Assembly: GCF_000024025.1 (NCBI RefSeq)
Contig: NC_013131.1
Location: 7,378,001 to 7,442,000 of the forward strand
DNA length: 64,000 nucleotides
Direction: 5' to 3'
Source: Catenulispora acidiphila DSM 44928
Lineage (GTDB): Bacteria; Actinomycetota; Actinomycetes; Streptomycetales; Catenulisporaceae
In this document: in pieces, positions 29,010 through 38,052 of the stretch
Layout: each line of letters opens with the position of its first letter
Position numbering within the stretch: the stretch's first letter is position 1
Made by a program: the position numbers and the translations under genes
Notes under the pieces: model-generated
Told to the model about the DNA's origin: nothing
What the model saw: only the letters and a program-made list of their open reading frames with translations
Database searches by the model: none

Positions 29010-30167
29010 GTGACAGCCGTGAACCCTCTGGCGTCGCTGTCCCTCCACTGCCCCGCCTGCGACAACCGCTACGCCCTCCACGACCTGGCCTGGCGCTGCA
29101 CCGACTGCCACGGCGTCCTGGAACTGTCCGGCTTCGCCCCCACGTTCCCCTCACCGGCCGACCTATCCCACCGCCCGCCGACCCTGTGGCGCTACGCCGA
29201 GGCCCTCCCACTCGCCGAGCCCACCGCCATCACCCTCGGCGAGGGCATGACGCCGCTGGTCACGGCACCGGGCCGCTCGGACGTCCGCCTCAAGGTCGAC
29301 TACCTGATGCCGACCGGCTCGTTCAAGGACCGCGGCGCCGTCCTGCTCGCCGCCCTCGCCGACAAGCTGTCCGCCGGCCGCATGGTCGCCGACAGCAGCG
29401 GCAACGCCGGCACGGCCATCGCCGCCTACGCCGCTCGCGCCGGCATCCCCTGCGAGGTCTACGTCCCGCAATCCACCTCAGCCGGCAAGGTCGCCCAACT
29501 CCGCGCCTACGGCGCCGCCGTCCACCAGATCCCCGGCTCCCGCGAGGACACCGCCGACGCCGCAGCCGAGGCGGCGGACGTCCCCGGCACCCTCTACGCC
29601 AGCCACGTCTACAACCCCTTCTTCTTCCACGGCACCAAGACCTATGTCTTCGAGCTCTGGGAACAACTAGGCGGACGCCTCCCGCACACCCTGGTCCTCC
29701 CGGTCGGCAACGGCACCCTCGTCCTCGGCGCCCACCTCGGAAGCCGCGAACTCCTCGCCGCAGGCCTGATCGACCGCCTGCCCCGCATCGTCGCCGTCCA
29801 AGCCGCCACCTGCGCACCCCTGGCCACAGCCTTCCAAGCCGGCCACGCCGAACCCGCGCAGATCACCCCCGAACCAACCCTCGCCGAAGGCATCGCCATC
29901 GCCCGCCCAGCCCGCGGCGCCCAAATCCTCGCCGCGATCCGCGCCACCGGCGGCGTCATCACCACGGTCACCGACGCGCAGGTCAGCGCGTCGCACGCAG
30001 CGCTAGCCCGCGCCGGCTTGTACGTAGAACCGACCGGCGCAGCCTGTTGGGCAGCTCTCAGTGCAGGACTCGTCGCGGAGCCCGAAACGCCACGAGACCC
30101 GGCTGTGCCATTCGCAGTAGCCCCCCTGTGTGGCAGCGGCCTGAAATCAAAGCCCCCACACTCCTGA
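29010..30167 (+). CDS. Threonine-synthase-like PLP-dependent enzyme with N-terminal zinc ribbon
   Basis: About 385 residues. The first 25 contain CPAC and CTDC pairs (zinc ribbon), as in class II-like threonine synthases. The PLP lysine is in MPTGSFKDRG and a phosphate-binding SSGNAG loop follows. The family catalyses beta/gamma-elimination or replacement on amino acids. Candidates are threonine synthase (O-phosphohomoserine to threonine) or a diaminopropionate/cysteate-synthase-like relative; no hom or thrB gene is nearby, so I do not assign thrC. Start uncertain: GTG at 29010 or 29019, both with weak ribosome-binding sites. It follows the ABC exporter closely and may be co-transcribed. Confidence 0.8.
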   Translation: MTAVNPLASLSLHCPACDNRYALHDLAWRCTDCHGVLELSGFAPTFPSPADLSHRPPTLWRYAEALPLAEPTAITLGEGMTPLVTAPGRSDVRLKVDYLMPTGSFKDRGAVLLAALADKLSAGRMVADSSGNAGTAIAAYAARAGIPCEVYVPQSTSAGKVAQLRAYGAAVHQIPGSREDTADAAAEAADVPGTLYASHVYNPFFFHGTKTYVFELWEQLGGRLPHTLVLPVGNGTLVLGAHLGSRELLAAGLIDRLPRIVAVQAATCAPLATAFQAGHAEPAQITPEPTLAEGIAIARPARGAQILAAIRATGGVITTVTDAQVSASHAALARAGLYVEPTGAACWAALSAGLVAEPETPRDPAVPFAVAPLCGSGLKSKPPHS

Positions 30168-30200
30168 CCCACACCTTCGACGCCACACCAATGCTCATCC

Positions 30201-30264
30201 CTTGATCGCATCAACGCTTATTCGCATCAACGCCTATTCGCATCAACCCTTGATCGCATCAACC
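30201..30264. repeat. Four 16-bp tandem repeats at the 3' end of the GDT1 gene
   Basis: Units of the form (C)TTGATCGCATCAAC or (C)TATTCGCATCAAC repeat four times without gaps. The last unit and a half lie inside the coding end of the convergent GDT1 gene (codons for VDAIKG), so the array probably arose by duplication of that 3' end. Confidence 0.75.
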
Positions 30265-30839
30265 AGGCTGATAATCGCCAACACCCCCATGATCGCCGCA
30301 GCAATCCGGGTGATCACCGTGATCGGCACCAGCTTCAACAACCCTCTCCCGCCAACGATCGCCAACCCGGCCACCGCCCACAGCCCCAGCGTCGCGCCGA
30401 TACCGACCGAAATCGGGTCGTGATACTTCGCCGCGAGGTTGGCCGTCACGATCTGCGTCAGGTCGCCGAACTCCGCGACCAGGATCACCCCGAAGCTCAT
30501 CCCCGCGACCCGCCGAAACGTCGCCGGCTTGTTCCCCTTGAGCTCCAGGTCCTCCTCTACTTCCTCGTCATCGCCGCCGTGCCCGCGCAGCATCAAAATC
30601 GCGCCGAGCAGGAACAACGCACCAACCACCGCATGCAAAAGCCGCCCAGGCAGCAACGTCAGCAGACTGCCAGCGGCGATAGCAAGCACCACATGCACCA
30701 GGAAGCCGGAAGCGGTGCCAATGAAGACGTGCAGCGGGCGATAACGCGTCCCGAGCATCAGGGAGGCCAGGGCAGTCTTGTCCGGCAATTCGGCAAGGAA
30801 GACGATCCCGAACACAGTCAGGATGACAAGCAAATCCAC
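30243..30839 (-). CDS. TMEM165/GDT1-family (UPF0016) cation exporter
   Basis: 198 residues, GTG start with AAGGA upstream. Membrane protein with two homologous halves, each with about three helices and the family acidic motif: ELPDKT (residues ~17-22) and AEFGDLT (~121). An acidic cytosolic loop (GDDEEVEEDLELKG) joins the halves. Bacterial members such as MneA export Mn2+; eukaryotic ones transport Mn2+/Ca2+ in the Golgi. The yybP-ykoY riboswitch in its leader strongly supports manganese export as its job. Convergent with the PLP-enzyme gene. Confidence 0.93.
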   Translation of the reverse strand: MDLLVILTVFGIVFLAELPDKTALASLMLGTRYRPLHVFIGTASGFLVHVVLAIAAGSLLTLLPGRLLHAVVGALFLLGAILMLRGHGGDDEEVEEDLELKGNKPATFRRVAGMSFGVILVAEFGDLTQIVTANLAAKYHDPISVGIGATLGLWAVAGLAIVGGRGLLKLVPITVITRIAAAIMGVLAIISLVDAIKG

Positions 30840-30920
30840 GGCGGGCTAAGTCCTTCAAGTCGGGCCGCACCCGACGCCCGATTTCAGGAAGGCCTCGGCG
30901 CGGCAGCAACAGCTGCGAGC

Positions 30921-31018
30921 CGAAGGTCTTGCTCAACACCCTCACAGGCATCCCGGGGGCCGGGCCCAACCAGCAGGCCAGTATGTCGACGTCCCGGCGT
31001 AGGAGCTACTCCCCTTCG
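30921..31018 (-). promoter_or_regulatory. yybP-ykoY (Mn2+-sensing) riboswitch
   Basis: Read on the minus strand, the leader holds the two hallmark loops of this class: GGGGAGTAG (31014-31006) and TGAGCAAGACC (30935-30925). P1 is closed by CGAAGG (31018-31013) pairing with CCTTCG (30926-30921). A possible expression platform, GTCGGG...CCCGAC, lies between the aptamer and the GTG start of the GDT1 gene, about 80 nt downstream. Known members bind Mn2+ and switch on exporters of the UPF0016 and P-type ATPase families, which fits the gene it precedes. Confidence 0.9.
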
Positions 31019-31093
31019 CGGTGATCCAAGAATACCAGCAGCCCACCACCCCCCTCCGCCCACACCCACCCACACTTGCCTTCCGCAAGTAAC

Positions 31094-31114
31094 CGATATA
31101 TCGTTAACGTATCG
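31094..31114. promoter_or_regulatory. Nested palindromic operator candidate
   Basis: CGATATATCG (31094-31103) is a perfect 10-bp palindrome, nested in CGATA-N11-TATCG ending at 31114, with GTTAAC in the middle. It is one of few A/T-rich spots here, about 75 bp before the His/Arg-rich gene and behind the divergent riboswitch leader, so it could control either side. The regulator is unknown. Confidence 0.5.
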
Positions 31115-31188
31115 ACAGCAACCAAAGACTGTCGCACACCACCCAAAGACAGATCGGAGACGATCGTCACCCCCGAAACGAGGACCCC

Positions 31189-32079
31189 ATGAACACCCCC
31201 AACCCCACCCCCCACTCCGCCTCGCGCAACTTCGGCCCGCGCCACGGTTTCGATCGCCGCGGCTTCGAGCGCTCCGGCTTCGAGCGCCGCAGCTTGGGCC
31301 GCCACGACTTCGACCGCCCCGGCTTCGAGCGCCACGTCGGCTTCGGTCGACACGACGTCGACTCGCCCGACCCCCACACCCCCTGCCACCACCACCGCGC
31401 CGACCCCCGCACCACGCGCCGCGAAGCCCGCCGCGAGCAGCACCACACCGAGCCCCGCAACCAGCGCCGCGCCCCTCTCCGCGAGCAGCACCACACCGAG
31501 TTCCGCGACCAGCGTCGTGCTCCGCGCCACGAGCATCACCGCGCCGACTTCCACAACCGACGCCGCGAGGCATACCTTGACCAGCGCCGCGCCCCTCACC
31601 ACGAGCATCACCGCGCTGACTCCCGCGACCAGCGCCCGGTCGACTCCCGTGCCCAGCGCTACACGGCCGACCGCGACCAACGCCGCGCCGACATCCGGTC
31701 CCAGCACCACACCACCGACCGCGACCAGCACCGCAAGTCCTATTGCAAGTCCCGCCGCAAGTCCCACCACGAGGCCCACCACGAGCACCCCCGCTCCGCC
31801 CGCCACGAAGCCCGCCGCGCAGCCCGAGCCGCCCAAGCCTCCCCCTGGCCCACCGCCGACCAGCGCACCGAAATCCGCGCCAAAATCCGCGCCAATATCC
31901 GCACCGACCTCCACACCACCCGCAACGCCCTGAGCGGCGCCGACCGAGCCCTCCGCAAGCTCACCACCGCCTACACCGCAGCGGTGAACACCCCCAACCC
32001 CACCCGCCGTGACCAAGCCCGCGCCATCCTCGCGAACGCCCGCCGCGACCTGCACGCCATCCTCACCCCCGAAGCCTGA
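31189..32079 (+). CDS. His/Arg-rich repeat protein of unknown function
   Basis: 296 residues, ATG preceded by ACGAGGAC. Residues ~15-60 repeat FxRxGFER-like units. Residues ~70-195 are built of ~18-residue repeats around DQRRAPxHEHHRAD, extremely rich in His and Arg, mirrored in direct DNA repeats (about 31435-31650). The last ~75 residues (RTEIRAKIRANIRTDLHTTR onward) are amphipathic helix and look like normal protein. The basic, His-rich body could bind metal or nucleic acid, but I recognise no family. The opposite strand is also open, but that frame reads through the tRNA and gives a known false-translation motif, so I prefer this strand. It lies beside the manganese-switch locus; a metal link is only a guess. 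Confidence 0.5.
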   Translation: MNTPNPTPHSASRNFGPRHGFDRRGFERSGFERRSLGRHDFDRPGFERHVGFGRHDVDSPDPHTPCHHHRADPRTTRREARREQHHTEPRNQRRAPLREQHHTEFRDQRRAPRHEHHRADFHNRRREAYLDQRRAPHHEHHRADSRDQRPVDSRAQRYTADRDQRRADIRSQHHTTDRDQHRKSYCKSRRKSHHEAHHEHPRSARHEARRAARAAQASPWPTADQRTEIRAKIRANIRTDLHTTRNALSGADRALRKLTTAYTAAVNTPNPTRRDQARAILANARRDLHAILTPEA

Positions 32080-32181
32080 CCGACCAGCGGCCCCGCCCAC
32101 CGCCGGGGCCGCCCCACCCACCGCAAACGTCAGGCTGGAACCCACCCCCGACCCGCTAAGATGAGCCCGCGCCGAAGCCAG

Positions 32182-32254
32182 GCCCTCGTAGCTCAGTGGA
32201 TAGAGCACCGGACTTCTAATCCGATGGTCGCAGGTTCGAATCCTGCCGGGGGCA
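32182..32254 (+). tRNA. tRNA-Arg (anticodon UCU)
   Basis: 73 nt. Acceptor GCCCTCG pairs with CGGGGGC (one T-G pair). The anticodon arm CCGGA-cttctaa-TCCG gives anticodon TCT, and the T-arm is GCAGG-ttcgaat-CCTGC. CCA is not encoded. A terminator follows directly and an island-like region begins behind it. Confidence 0.97.
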
Positions 32255-32263
32255 CCGAAGTTG

Positions 32264-32293
32264 AACCCCAGGATCACCCGCTGACCTGGGGTT
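32264..32293 (+). terminator. Terminator after tRNA-Arg
   Basis: AACCCCAGG and CCTGGGGTT form a perfect 9-bp stem with a 12-nt loop, 9 nt after the tRNA and followed by TCACGTTTTCT. Fits an intrinsic terminator. Confidence 0.85.
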
Positions 32294-32861
32294 TCACGTT
32301 TTCTCCACTCGAGCACTCGACTCGACTCGAGCCATAAAGTCGTCGAAACAGCCCCGTGTGATGACGATGTGATGACGGCCGTACGAAGTCCGTATGGTGA
32401 CGGCCTGTTTTTTGCCGTGCCGCCGTATCGCTTCCACCCCGGAATCGAGGCTGCCCGCCACCCGTTCGAGTCACTTCAAACGCCGGGCCTTCTGACTTTG
32501 GCCCACGAACTCACACCTTTGGCGCACTCGAGCCGTGGGTTCAGAGAGTCAGCCAGTAAGAGAGGAGCGGCTGCCGAGCAGATCCCTGAAAAGCGCTGCT
32601 GCAGGCACTCGAAGTACCGCCGGTCCCCGTCGGCACGGCGGGGACCGGCGGGTTGCATCATGTCCCGCGTACGCATGAGCGCCTCGAACCCGCGTTGAAG
32701 GCGTCAATGGCCAGGATCAGACACGGGCGATCTTCAAGGAAGCTGTCGACTTTCGTCTCGGTACAGCTTGGATCATTGAGTACCCACTGCCACTTCAACG
32801 ATGTCGGCGTACTCGTCCCAGCTCGTTGCGCTCGGATGGTCGTTGCTCCCGACGGCTACCG
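32294..32861. other. Gene-free stretch behind tRNA-Arg
   Basis: About 570 bp with no supported gene. It starts with CTCGAGCACTCGACTCGACTCGAG-like short repeats (32308-32331) and a repeated GTGATGACG. Short frames here look non-coding. It is the left edge of the island-like segment; I could not find a second copy of the tRNA 3' end to mark an attachment site. Confidence 0.4.
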
Positions 32862-33221
32862 CTATGCCTGTCGCTCAATCGCCTCAAAAACCTCACAATT
32901 AGTCTCCCGCTGCCACTCCGGCTGTTCGCTCCAGTCGGTGACGTAGCTCGGCTTCGGGTCCGGGATGTGCTGGTAGATCTGGGCGATCCAGCACAACGAC
33001 ACAAACCTGCCTTTCTGCTCGCGGGTGAGCCTGGAGGCGGAGCCACCGCTCACCGTCAGGAAGTCGGTCACCTGGCCATAGACCGCGCTGGCAGCCTCGC
33101 GCTCCCATTCCGGTGTGTCCTCCCATGGCGAGATGTAGCCAGGCTTCGGCTCGCCGGGGTAGTGCGCCTTGACACCCGCAATCCAGGCTTCGCGGAAGAT
33201 GCGGCCGTGTTCCTCGTTCAA
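32862..33221 (-). CDS. Small protein with two similar Trp-rich halves
   Basis: 119 residues from a TTG with AAGGGA 6 nt upstream, starting 10 nt after the stop of the regulator pseudogene. Two similar stretches, GEPKPGYISPWEDTPEWERE and IPDPKPSYVTDWSEQPEWQR, suggest an internal duplication. Both end in acidic helices. I do not know its function. The spacing suggests it was co-transcribed with the upstream XRE-type regulator. Confidence 0.6.
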   Translation of the reverse strand: MNEEHGRIFREAWIAGVKAHYPGEPKPGYISPWEDTPEWEREAASAVYGQVTDFLTVSGGSASRLTREQKGRFVSLCWIAQIYQHIPDPKPSYVTDWSEQPEWQRETNCEVFEAIERQA

Positions 33222-33231
33222 GGTGGTCCCT

Positions 33232-33882
33232 TCATGCGCCGACGGTTGTCGAGGACGCCGAGATGGCGTCGCTGAGATCACGGATACGGTCGTCAGTCGC
33301 AAGGGGCGCGAGCTTGGTGTTGAGCCCCTGGAGCTTCCGGCCGATGTAGCCCGAGTTCGTCTCCTCAGCCAGCGCCAGCGCCGTGCTCCCGTACTGGAGG
33401 ACTTGGTCCGGGTCATGTTGTTGGACGCCGAGGGTCGCGAGATCGGTGAGGACGCTGCCCCGCCTGCGGGATGAGAGCTTGCGGCGCAGCACATCGGTAA
33501 GCGCTGCTTCGGCCAAGTCCGGGCGGCTGAGCGAGACATAGCAGGCTCCCCGCTCTTCGGCGAGCCGCTCACCGTCGAAGCGCAGCCAGCCACCGTTGTG
33601 GACGCTACCGCTCATGCCGGTGACGGCCTGGGCTTCATCGAGCGCTCGGCTGCAACCGTCGAAGTCACCGAGCCCGGCAAGCGCGTGCAGCTATGTCAGC
33701 ATCAACGCAATGAACACCGGGCTGCCTTTGCCCGTGTCGAGAGAACCGGTGCGTCTCCGCGCCGAGTCCGTCCACGTTCGGACCAACTCCGCTCGCGCGG
33801 ACAGAGCCAGATGGCGACCCGGCCGACGCCCGCCGCACTTATAGCGTCGGCATTCCAGGCCTCCGCAGCTCGACATCGCCAT
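33232..33882 (-). pseudogene. Decayed XRE-type regulator (C-terminal TPR part)
   Basis: The open part reads as the C-terminal TPR-like half of an actinobacterial helix-turn-helix regulator (LADLG-type helices: SVLTDLATLGVQQHDPDQVL, then GYIGRKLQGLNTKL). Reading upstream, HALAGLGDFDGCSRALDEAQ continues in frame across the annotated Met, then meets an in-frame TAG; family-like sequence continues beyond it (SPVFIALMLT). No DNA-binding domain is recognisable further upstream. It is therefore a 5'-broken remnant. The small gene at 32862 follows it. Confidence 0.6.
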
Positions 33883-34111
33883 TGTCGTAGCCGTTCCGAA
33901 ACGCCAAGCACGGAGACTGACACTGTTCGCGTCGGCGTTTTGTACGGGGCGCTACCCGACTGCAATCGGCGAGGCAGGGCGACAACTGATCGGCACCGAG
34001 TTGGTCGGGGCGAAGGATGCCTTAGAGCAACACCCGCGGCGCTGCCGGAAATTAGGCCTGTACTGCGGCGCCCGTCCCCGTGAGAGGTACGGGCGCGCAG
34101 TGCGCACCAGG

Positions 34112-35311
34112 TCAGGCCGTGGGCGACAGGTGGTCTATGGCGGCCTGGAGCCACGGCCGGTGAGCCTCATACAGGCCGCCGCGTACGTCCAGCTCGGCGG
34201 CGAGCTGCTCCGCTGTGTCCACGCGGAACCAGCCCACCTCGATGGTGTCGCCGCCGGCGGCCACCGGGACCTGCCTGGGGACGACGAACAGGCTCAGGAC
34301 CGAACACGCCCAGGCATTGTCGGTGGCCCGCGCGTCTTCCCTATAGCCGCGGTGCAGAATCTTCGGGTCCACACCGGACACGTCGACGCCGGTCTTTTCC
34401 CGCAGCACCCGCCGCATTGCCTCCACCCGGTCCTCACCCGGCTCGATCATTCCTCCGGGAAACGCCCACAGAGCGAGGTCATCGCAACGGGTCATCAATA
34501 CGTAGCCGTCGTTGGATCGCACGATGCAGTTCGCCGCGGCGTTCTCGCCCCAGTGGCGCAGGCGCCGGCCGGTCCAGCCGGTGCGGCCGGCCGGGTTCAG
34601 TGGCCATCCACGGTCATCCAGGTCGAATGGGACCAGGGCGGCGGCCGAACGGCGCAACCACTCCGCCGCCGCCACGCCGTCAGGGGTCTGCAGCGCCTCG
34701 GCCGAGCCTTCCACGCCGTCGACGAGACACCTCGCCCGCGTTTCCGGCGGGAAGACGTCCACTGGGATATAGCCGGGCCAGGCTATAGACCAGGGCCGCA
34801 TCACAGCGGGCATAGAAGCCTTCCGGTGGCGAACACCCCCATACGCTCCGGCAGCCCACAGCTCAGCAGGAGATGGCGCCTGCAATGCGTTCCGACGACT
34901 TTGGGCCGTCGCCTTTGACACACCCATGGCATAACCAGCCCGCCTGATGGAGCCGTGGTGCCCGGCGTGCCTGCGCAAGGTTGCATCCCGAACCCCGTCG
35001 AGCATCGACAACAACGCCGAGACCTCCTGCAATACCCGTTCGTCCCACTGCACGCCCTGAAATATCGGGCGGTCCTTGGCGGTGACCTCGCTCACGACCT
35101 GTTGCGCCGGCACTGCGGGGATGACCCGGGCCTCGGGCAGAACCGGTTCGGCATGTGTCCTGATGGCGGCAATCTGCACCATCACCGTGTCCAGGTAGTC
35201 CACGAGGCGGTGGGCATCGGCGCCCAGTGCGTCGGCCTGGTCGGCCGTCAACGAAATCGTCAGGTCCAGCCCACCGCGATGGGCCGCGACACCCTGCCGA
35301 GTCGTGATCAT
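34112..35311 (-). CDS. HTH + Nudix-like protein with degenerate Nudix box
   Basis: 399 residues, ATG at 35311 with GGGGGA 6 nt upstream. The N-terminal ~140 residues (ISLTADQADALGADAHRLVD...) end in a helix-turn-helix-like stretch (GYAMGVSKATAQSRRNAL). The C-terminal ~150 form a Nudix domain, but the box G-x5-E-x7-REUxEExGU reads GMIEPGEDRVEAMRRVLREKTGV: the RE glutamate is Val and the second E of EE is Lys. These are metal/catalytic positions, so it is likely a ligand sensor rather than an efficient hydrolase, similar in idea to NrtR repressors. A perfect 8-bp inverted repeat just upstream suggests autoregulation. Confidence 0.75.
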   Translation of the reverse strand: MITTRQGVAAHRGGLDLTISLTADQADALGADAHRLVDYLDTVMVQIAAIRTHAEPVLPEARVIPAVPAQQVVSEVTAKDRPIFQGVQWDERVLQEVSALLSMLDGVRDATLRRHAGHHGSIRRAGYAMGVSKATAQSRRNALQAPSPAELWAAGAYGGVRHRKASMPAVMRPWSIAWPGYIPVDVFPPETRARCLVDGVEGSAEALQTPDGVAAAEWLRRSAAALVPFDLDDRGWPLNPAGRTGWTGRRLRHWGENAAANCIVRSNDGYVLMTRCDDLALWAFPGGMIEPGEDRVEAMRRVLREKTGVDVSGVDPKILHRGYREDARATDNAWACSVLSLFVVPRQVPVAAGGDTIEVGWFRVDTAEQLAAELDVRGGLYEAHRPWLQAAIDHLSPTA

Positions 35312-35333
35312 CAGAATCCCCCGAGTATTGAAA

Positions 35334-35354
35334 TACATACGATATCCGTATGTA
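35334..35354. promoter_or_regulatory. Inverted repeat TACATACG-N5-CGTATGTA upstream of the Nudix-like gene
   Basis: Perfect 8-bp arms with ATATC spacer, 23-43 bp before the chosen start, in an A/T-rich spot where the promoter must lie. A good operator candidate, plausibly for the HTH-Nudix protein itself. Confidence 0.6.
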
Positions 35355-35445
35355 AGAACGTACCCAGAGAGTCAAGAGTCTGCAAGCTCTCAGATCGGAC
35401 GGCATCGTCGCGCCTGCCACGGCGGCCTGTCTGTAGCGGTTTGAA

Positions 35446-35562
35446 GTGGCCCAGTCGTCCGGCCTGCCGCCGCTGGCGTCCTTCGCCCGCGGCCTGCTCG
35501 ACGACCTCAACGGCGGGGCCTGTGATGTGCCGCTGGACCTGATGGAGAACAACCCGCGCTGA
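35446..35562 (+). pseudogene. ISL3-family transposase remnant
   Basis: A 38-codon frame contains SGLPPLASFARGLLDDL, resembling the stretch before the active-site glutamate of ISL3-type DDE transposases; after it the sequence diverges and stops. Too short to function. It marks insertion-sequence activity in the island. Confidence 0.45.
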
Positions 35563-35652
35563 GTGGGCTGAGCGCGTCGGGCTGGCTGGTCAGGGAACGC
35601 AAAATGCTGCTCTGCATCGAGGACCGCGCCGAACAGCCGGCCGGGCAGGACG

Positions 35653-36291
35653 TCACCGATCTGCTTGCTGTCCTTCGATCCCCAGTGACGTCAGCGCCTG
35701 TGTGAACAGCTCGATGACGTCACTGGGGACGGCCGGACTCAGGAACCCGGCATCCGACTCCGGCCGCTGCACGTCTACTTCGACCCCGTACAACTGCCGA
35801 GACGAAACCCCCGTCGGCCTGATCGCCGACTCACCGAACTGAACCAGGCACCACACCGGGCGCTCGCCGCGCCAGAGACAAATCAGGTTGGCGAACAACA
35901 GCGGCTTCTCCCCACCAATCACCGATGCGAAGAGTTCAGCAACCAGTAGCACTGGGCTCTCCCAATCCGGCGGGTTGTCGTCGGTAATCACGCGCAGCCA
36001 GGCGTCACCGGCGGTCATCAGGTACGCCGCCTCGTGCAGGACGCTGCCTTCGATCTCGGGATCGGCTTCCTGTGCGTAGCCGACCAGGTCGCTCCGCAGC
36101 GCGTTCAAGGCCACGCGGGCTCGGGTGCGCCGCTCGTACCGCTGTACGCCCAAAGCATTCAGAGACTCATTCCGGCGCTGACGCTGCGCCGCCGACGCGG
36201 TGAACCGTTGCAGTGTCTTCTGGCCGGGTGCGAGTCCTTCGGACGGAGCCAACAGCTCGATGACACGCCGGGCTGTAGTGGTCGAAAACAC
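35653..36291 (-). CDS. Hypothetical protein, possibly 5'-truncated
   Basis: 212 residues from a GTG with no good ribosome-binding site. Protein-like composition with mixed helices and strands (RVALNALRSDLVGYAQEADP; PVLLVAELFASVIGGEKPLL; VWCLVQFGESAIRP). I recognise no domain. The transposase remnant begins 24 bp upstream, so the true N-terminus may have been lost to insertion. Confidence 0.55.
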   Translation of the reverse strand: MFSTTTARRVIELLAPSEGLAPGQKTLQRFTASAAQRQRRNESLNALGVQRYERRTRARVALNALRSDLVGYAQEADPEIEGSVLHEAAYLMTAGDAWLRVITDDNPPDWESPVLLVAELFASVIGGEKPLLFANLICLWRGERPVWCLVQFGESAIRPTGVSSRQLYGVEVDVQRPESDAGFLSPAVPSDVIELFTQALTSLGIEGQQADR

Positions 36292-36314
36292 GGCCGCTGG
36301 CTGTGAGCTGGCCT

Positions 36315-37183
<869 letters not shown>

Positions 37184-37213
37184 CGCCGCCGCCGCTTCGA
37201 TGTACCCGAACGG

Positions 37214-37738
37214 TCAGGACTCGAGCAGGCTCAACATGTCGTCGGCGTGCTCCTCCTCCTTGGCGAGGATGTCCTCGAGGACCCGGCGGGTGGTGGGGTC
37301 GGCGGTGCCGACCCAGTTGATCATCTCGGTGTAGGACGCGACGGCGATCCGTTCGGCGACCAGGTTCTCCTTGACCATCTCTTGCAGGTCCGAGGCCGGC
37401 TTGTACTCCGAGTGCGCTCGGGCCTCGAGCCCGGCGGGGTCCATCTTCGGGGTGCCGCCGAGCTGGACGATGCGGGCGGCCAGCCGGTCGGCGTGGTCCT
37501 GTTCCTCGACGGAGTGGGTCAGGAACTCGGCGGCCACCGGCTCGGAGTTCAGTCCGGTCGCGGTGAAGTGGTGCTGCCGATAGCGCAACACGCAGACGAT
37601 CTCGGTCGCCAGCGCGACGTTCAGGAGGTCGACGACCTTGGTGACGTCTGTTCCGTAGGACGCGGTGACCGGGCCTTTCATGATGTCTTGGCGGGCTTTG
37701 TCGCGAAGGGACTTCACGTCGGTCAGAAAGTCGGTCAC
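37214..37738 (-). CDS. Ferritin-like (bacterioferritin-type) diiron protein
   Basis: 174 residues from a GTG with GGAG 7 nt upstream. Four-helix bundle with carboxylate/His ligands spaced as in ferritin-like proteins: LATEIVCVLRYRQHHF (~45), HSVEEQDHADRLAARI (~85), AERIAVASYTEMI (~128) and AKEEEHADDMLSLL (~160). Likely stores or detoxifies iron and consumes peroxide. Resembles bacterioferritin/DUF892-style stress proteins; I see no heme-binding Met. Divergent from the dnaK operon, so the two may share stress control. Confidence 0.85.
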   Translation of the reverse strand: MTDFLTDVKSLRDKARQDIMKGPVTASYGTDVTKVVDLLNVALATEIVCVLRYRQHHFTATGLNSEPVAAEFLTHSVEEQDHADRLAARIVQLGGTPKMDPAGLEARAHSEYKPASDLQEMVKENLVAERIAVASYTEMINWVGTADPTTRRVLEDILAKEEEHADDMLSLLES

Positions 37739-38052
37739 CGTCGTGCTCCATTCCTGGGGTTGCGGGTGCGGCTCTTCGCGCCGGAGCTCAAGCCGTGCCT
37801 TTCGAGGCGTCTTGGACGACCCTTCAACCCAACCCGGGTCCGGCCGGAGCCGCAAGTCCATGACAACAGGCTCATCTGTTCGGAGCCGGGCCGTCCGAGC
37901 ACTCCGATCGCGACCGTCCAGCCCCGGTGGTAGGAAGGAAAAGGGGGGTTTCGCACGTCTGGCGCCGATGAATCCGAATCGTGCAGACCCGGGGCTGGTC
38001 AACAGGTCGCCGAGCCCGTGCCGGACCATCCGATCCGATCAAGGAGCAGCTC
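37739..38052. other. Divergent intergenic region, ferritin-like gene / dnaK operon
   Basis: About 314 bp. I searched by eye for HspR (HAIR, CTTGAGT-N7-ACTCAAG) and CIRCE (GCACTC-N9-GAGTGC) elements and found neither. AAGGAG just before dnaK is the ribosome-binding site. Confidence 0.5.

Noticed and set aside
31006-32316. 436-codon open frame on the minus strand across the tRNA-Arg
   Set aside because: It contains the RIRTCDHRIRSPVLYPLSYEG-type translation of a tRNA antisense, a well-known false protein, then low-complexity Val/Gly/Ala; it also crosses the riboswitch and terminator.
37739-38052. HspR (HAIR) or CIRCE heat-shock operator before dnaK
   Set aside because: Neither consensus can be found in the interval by eye on either strand.
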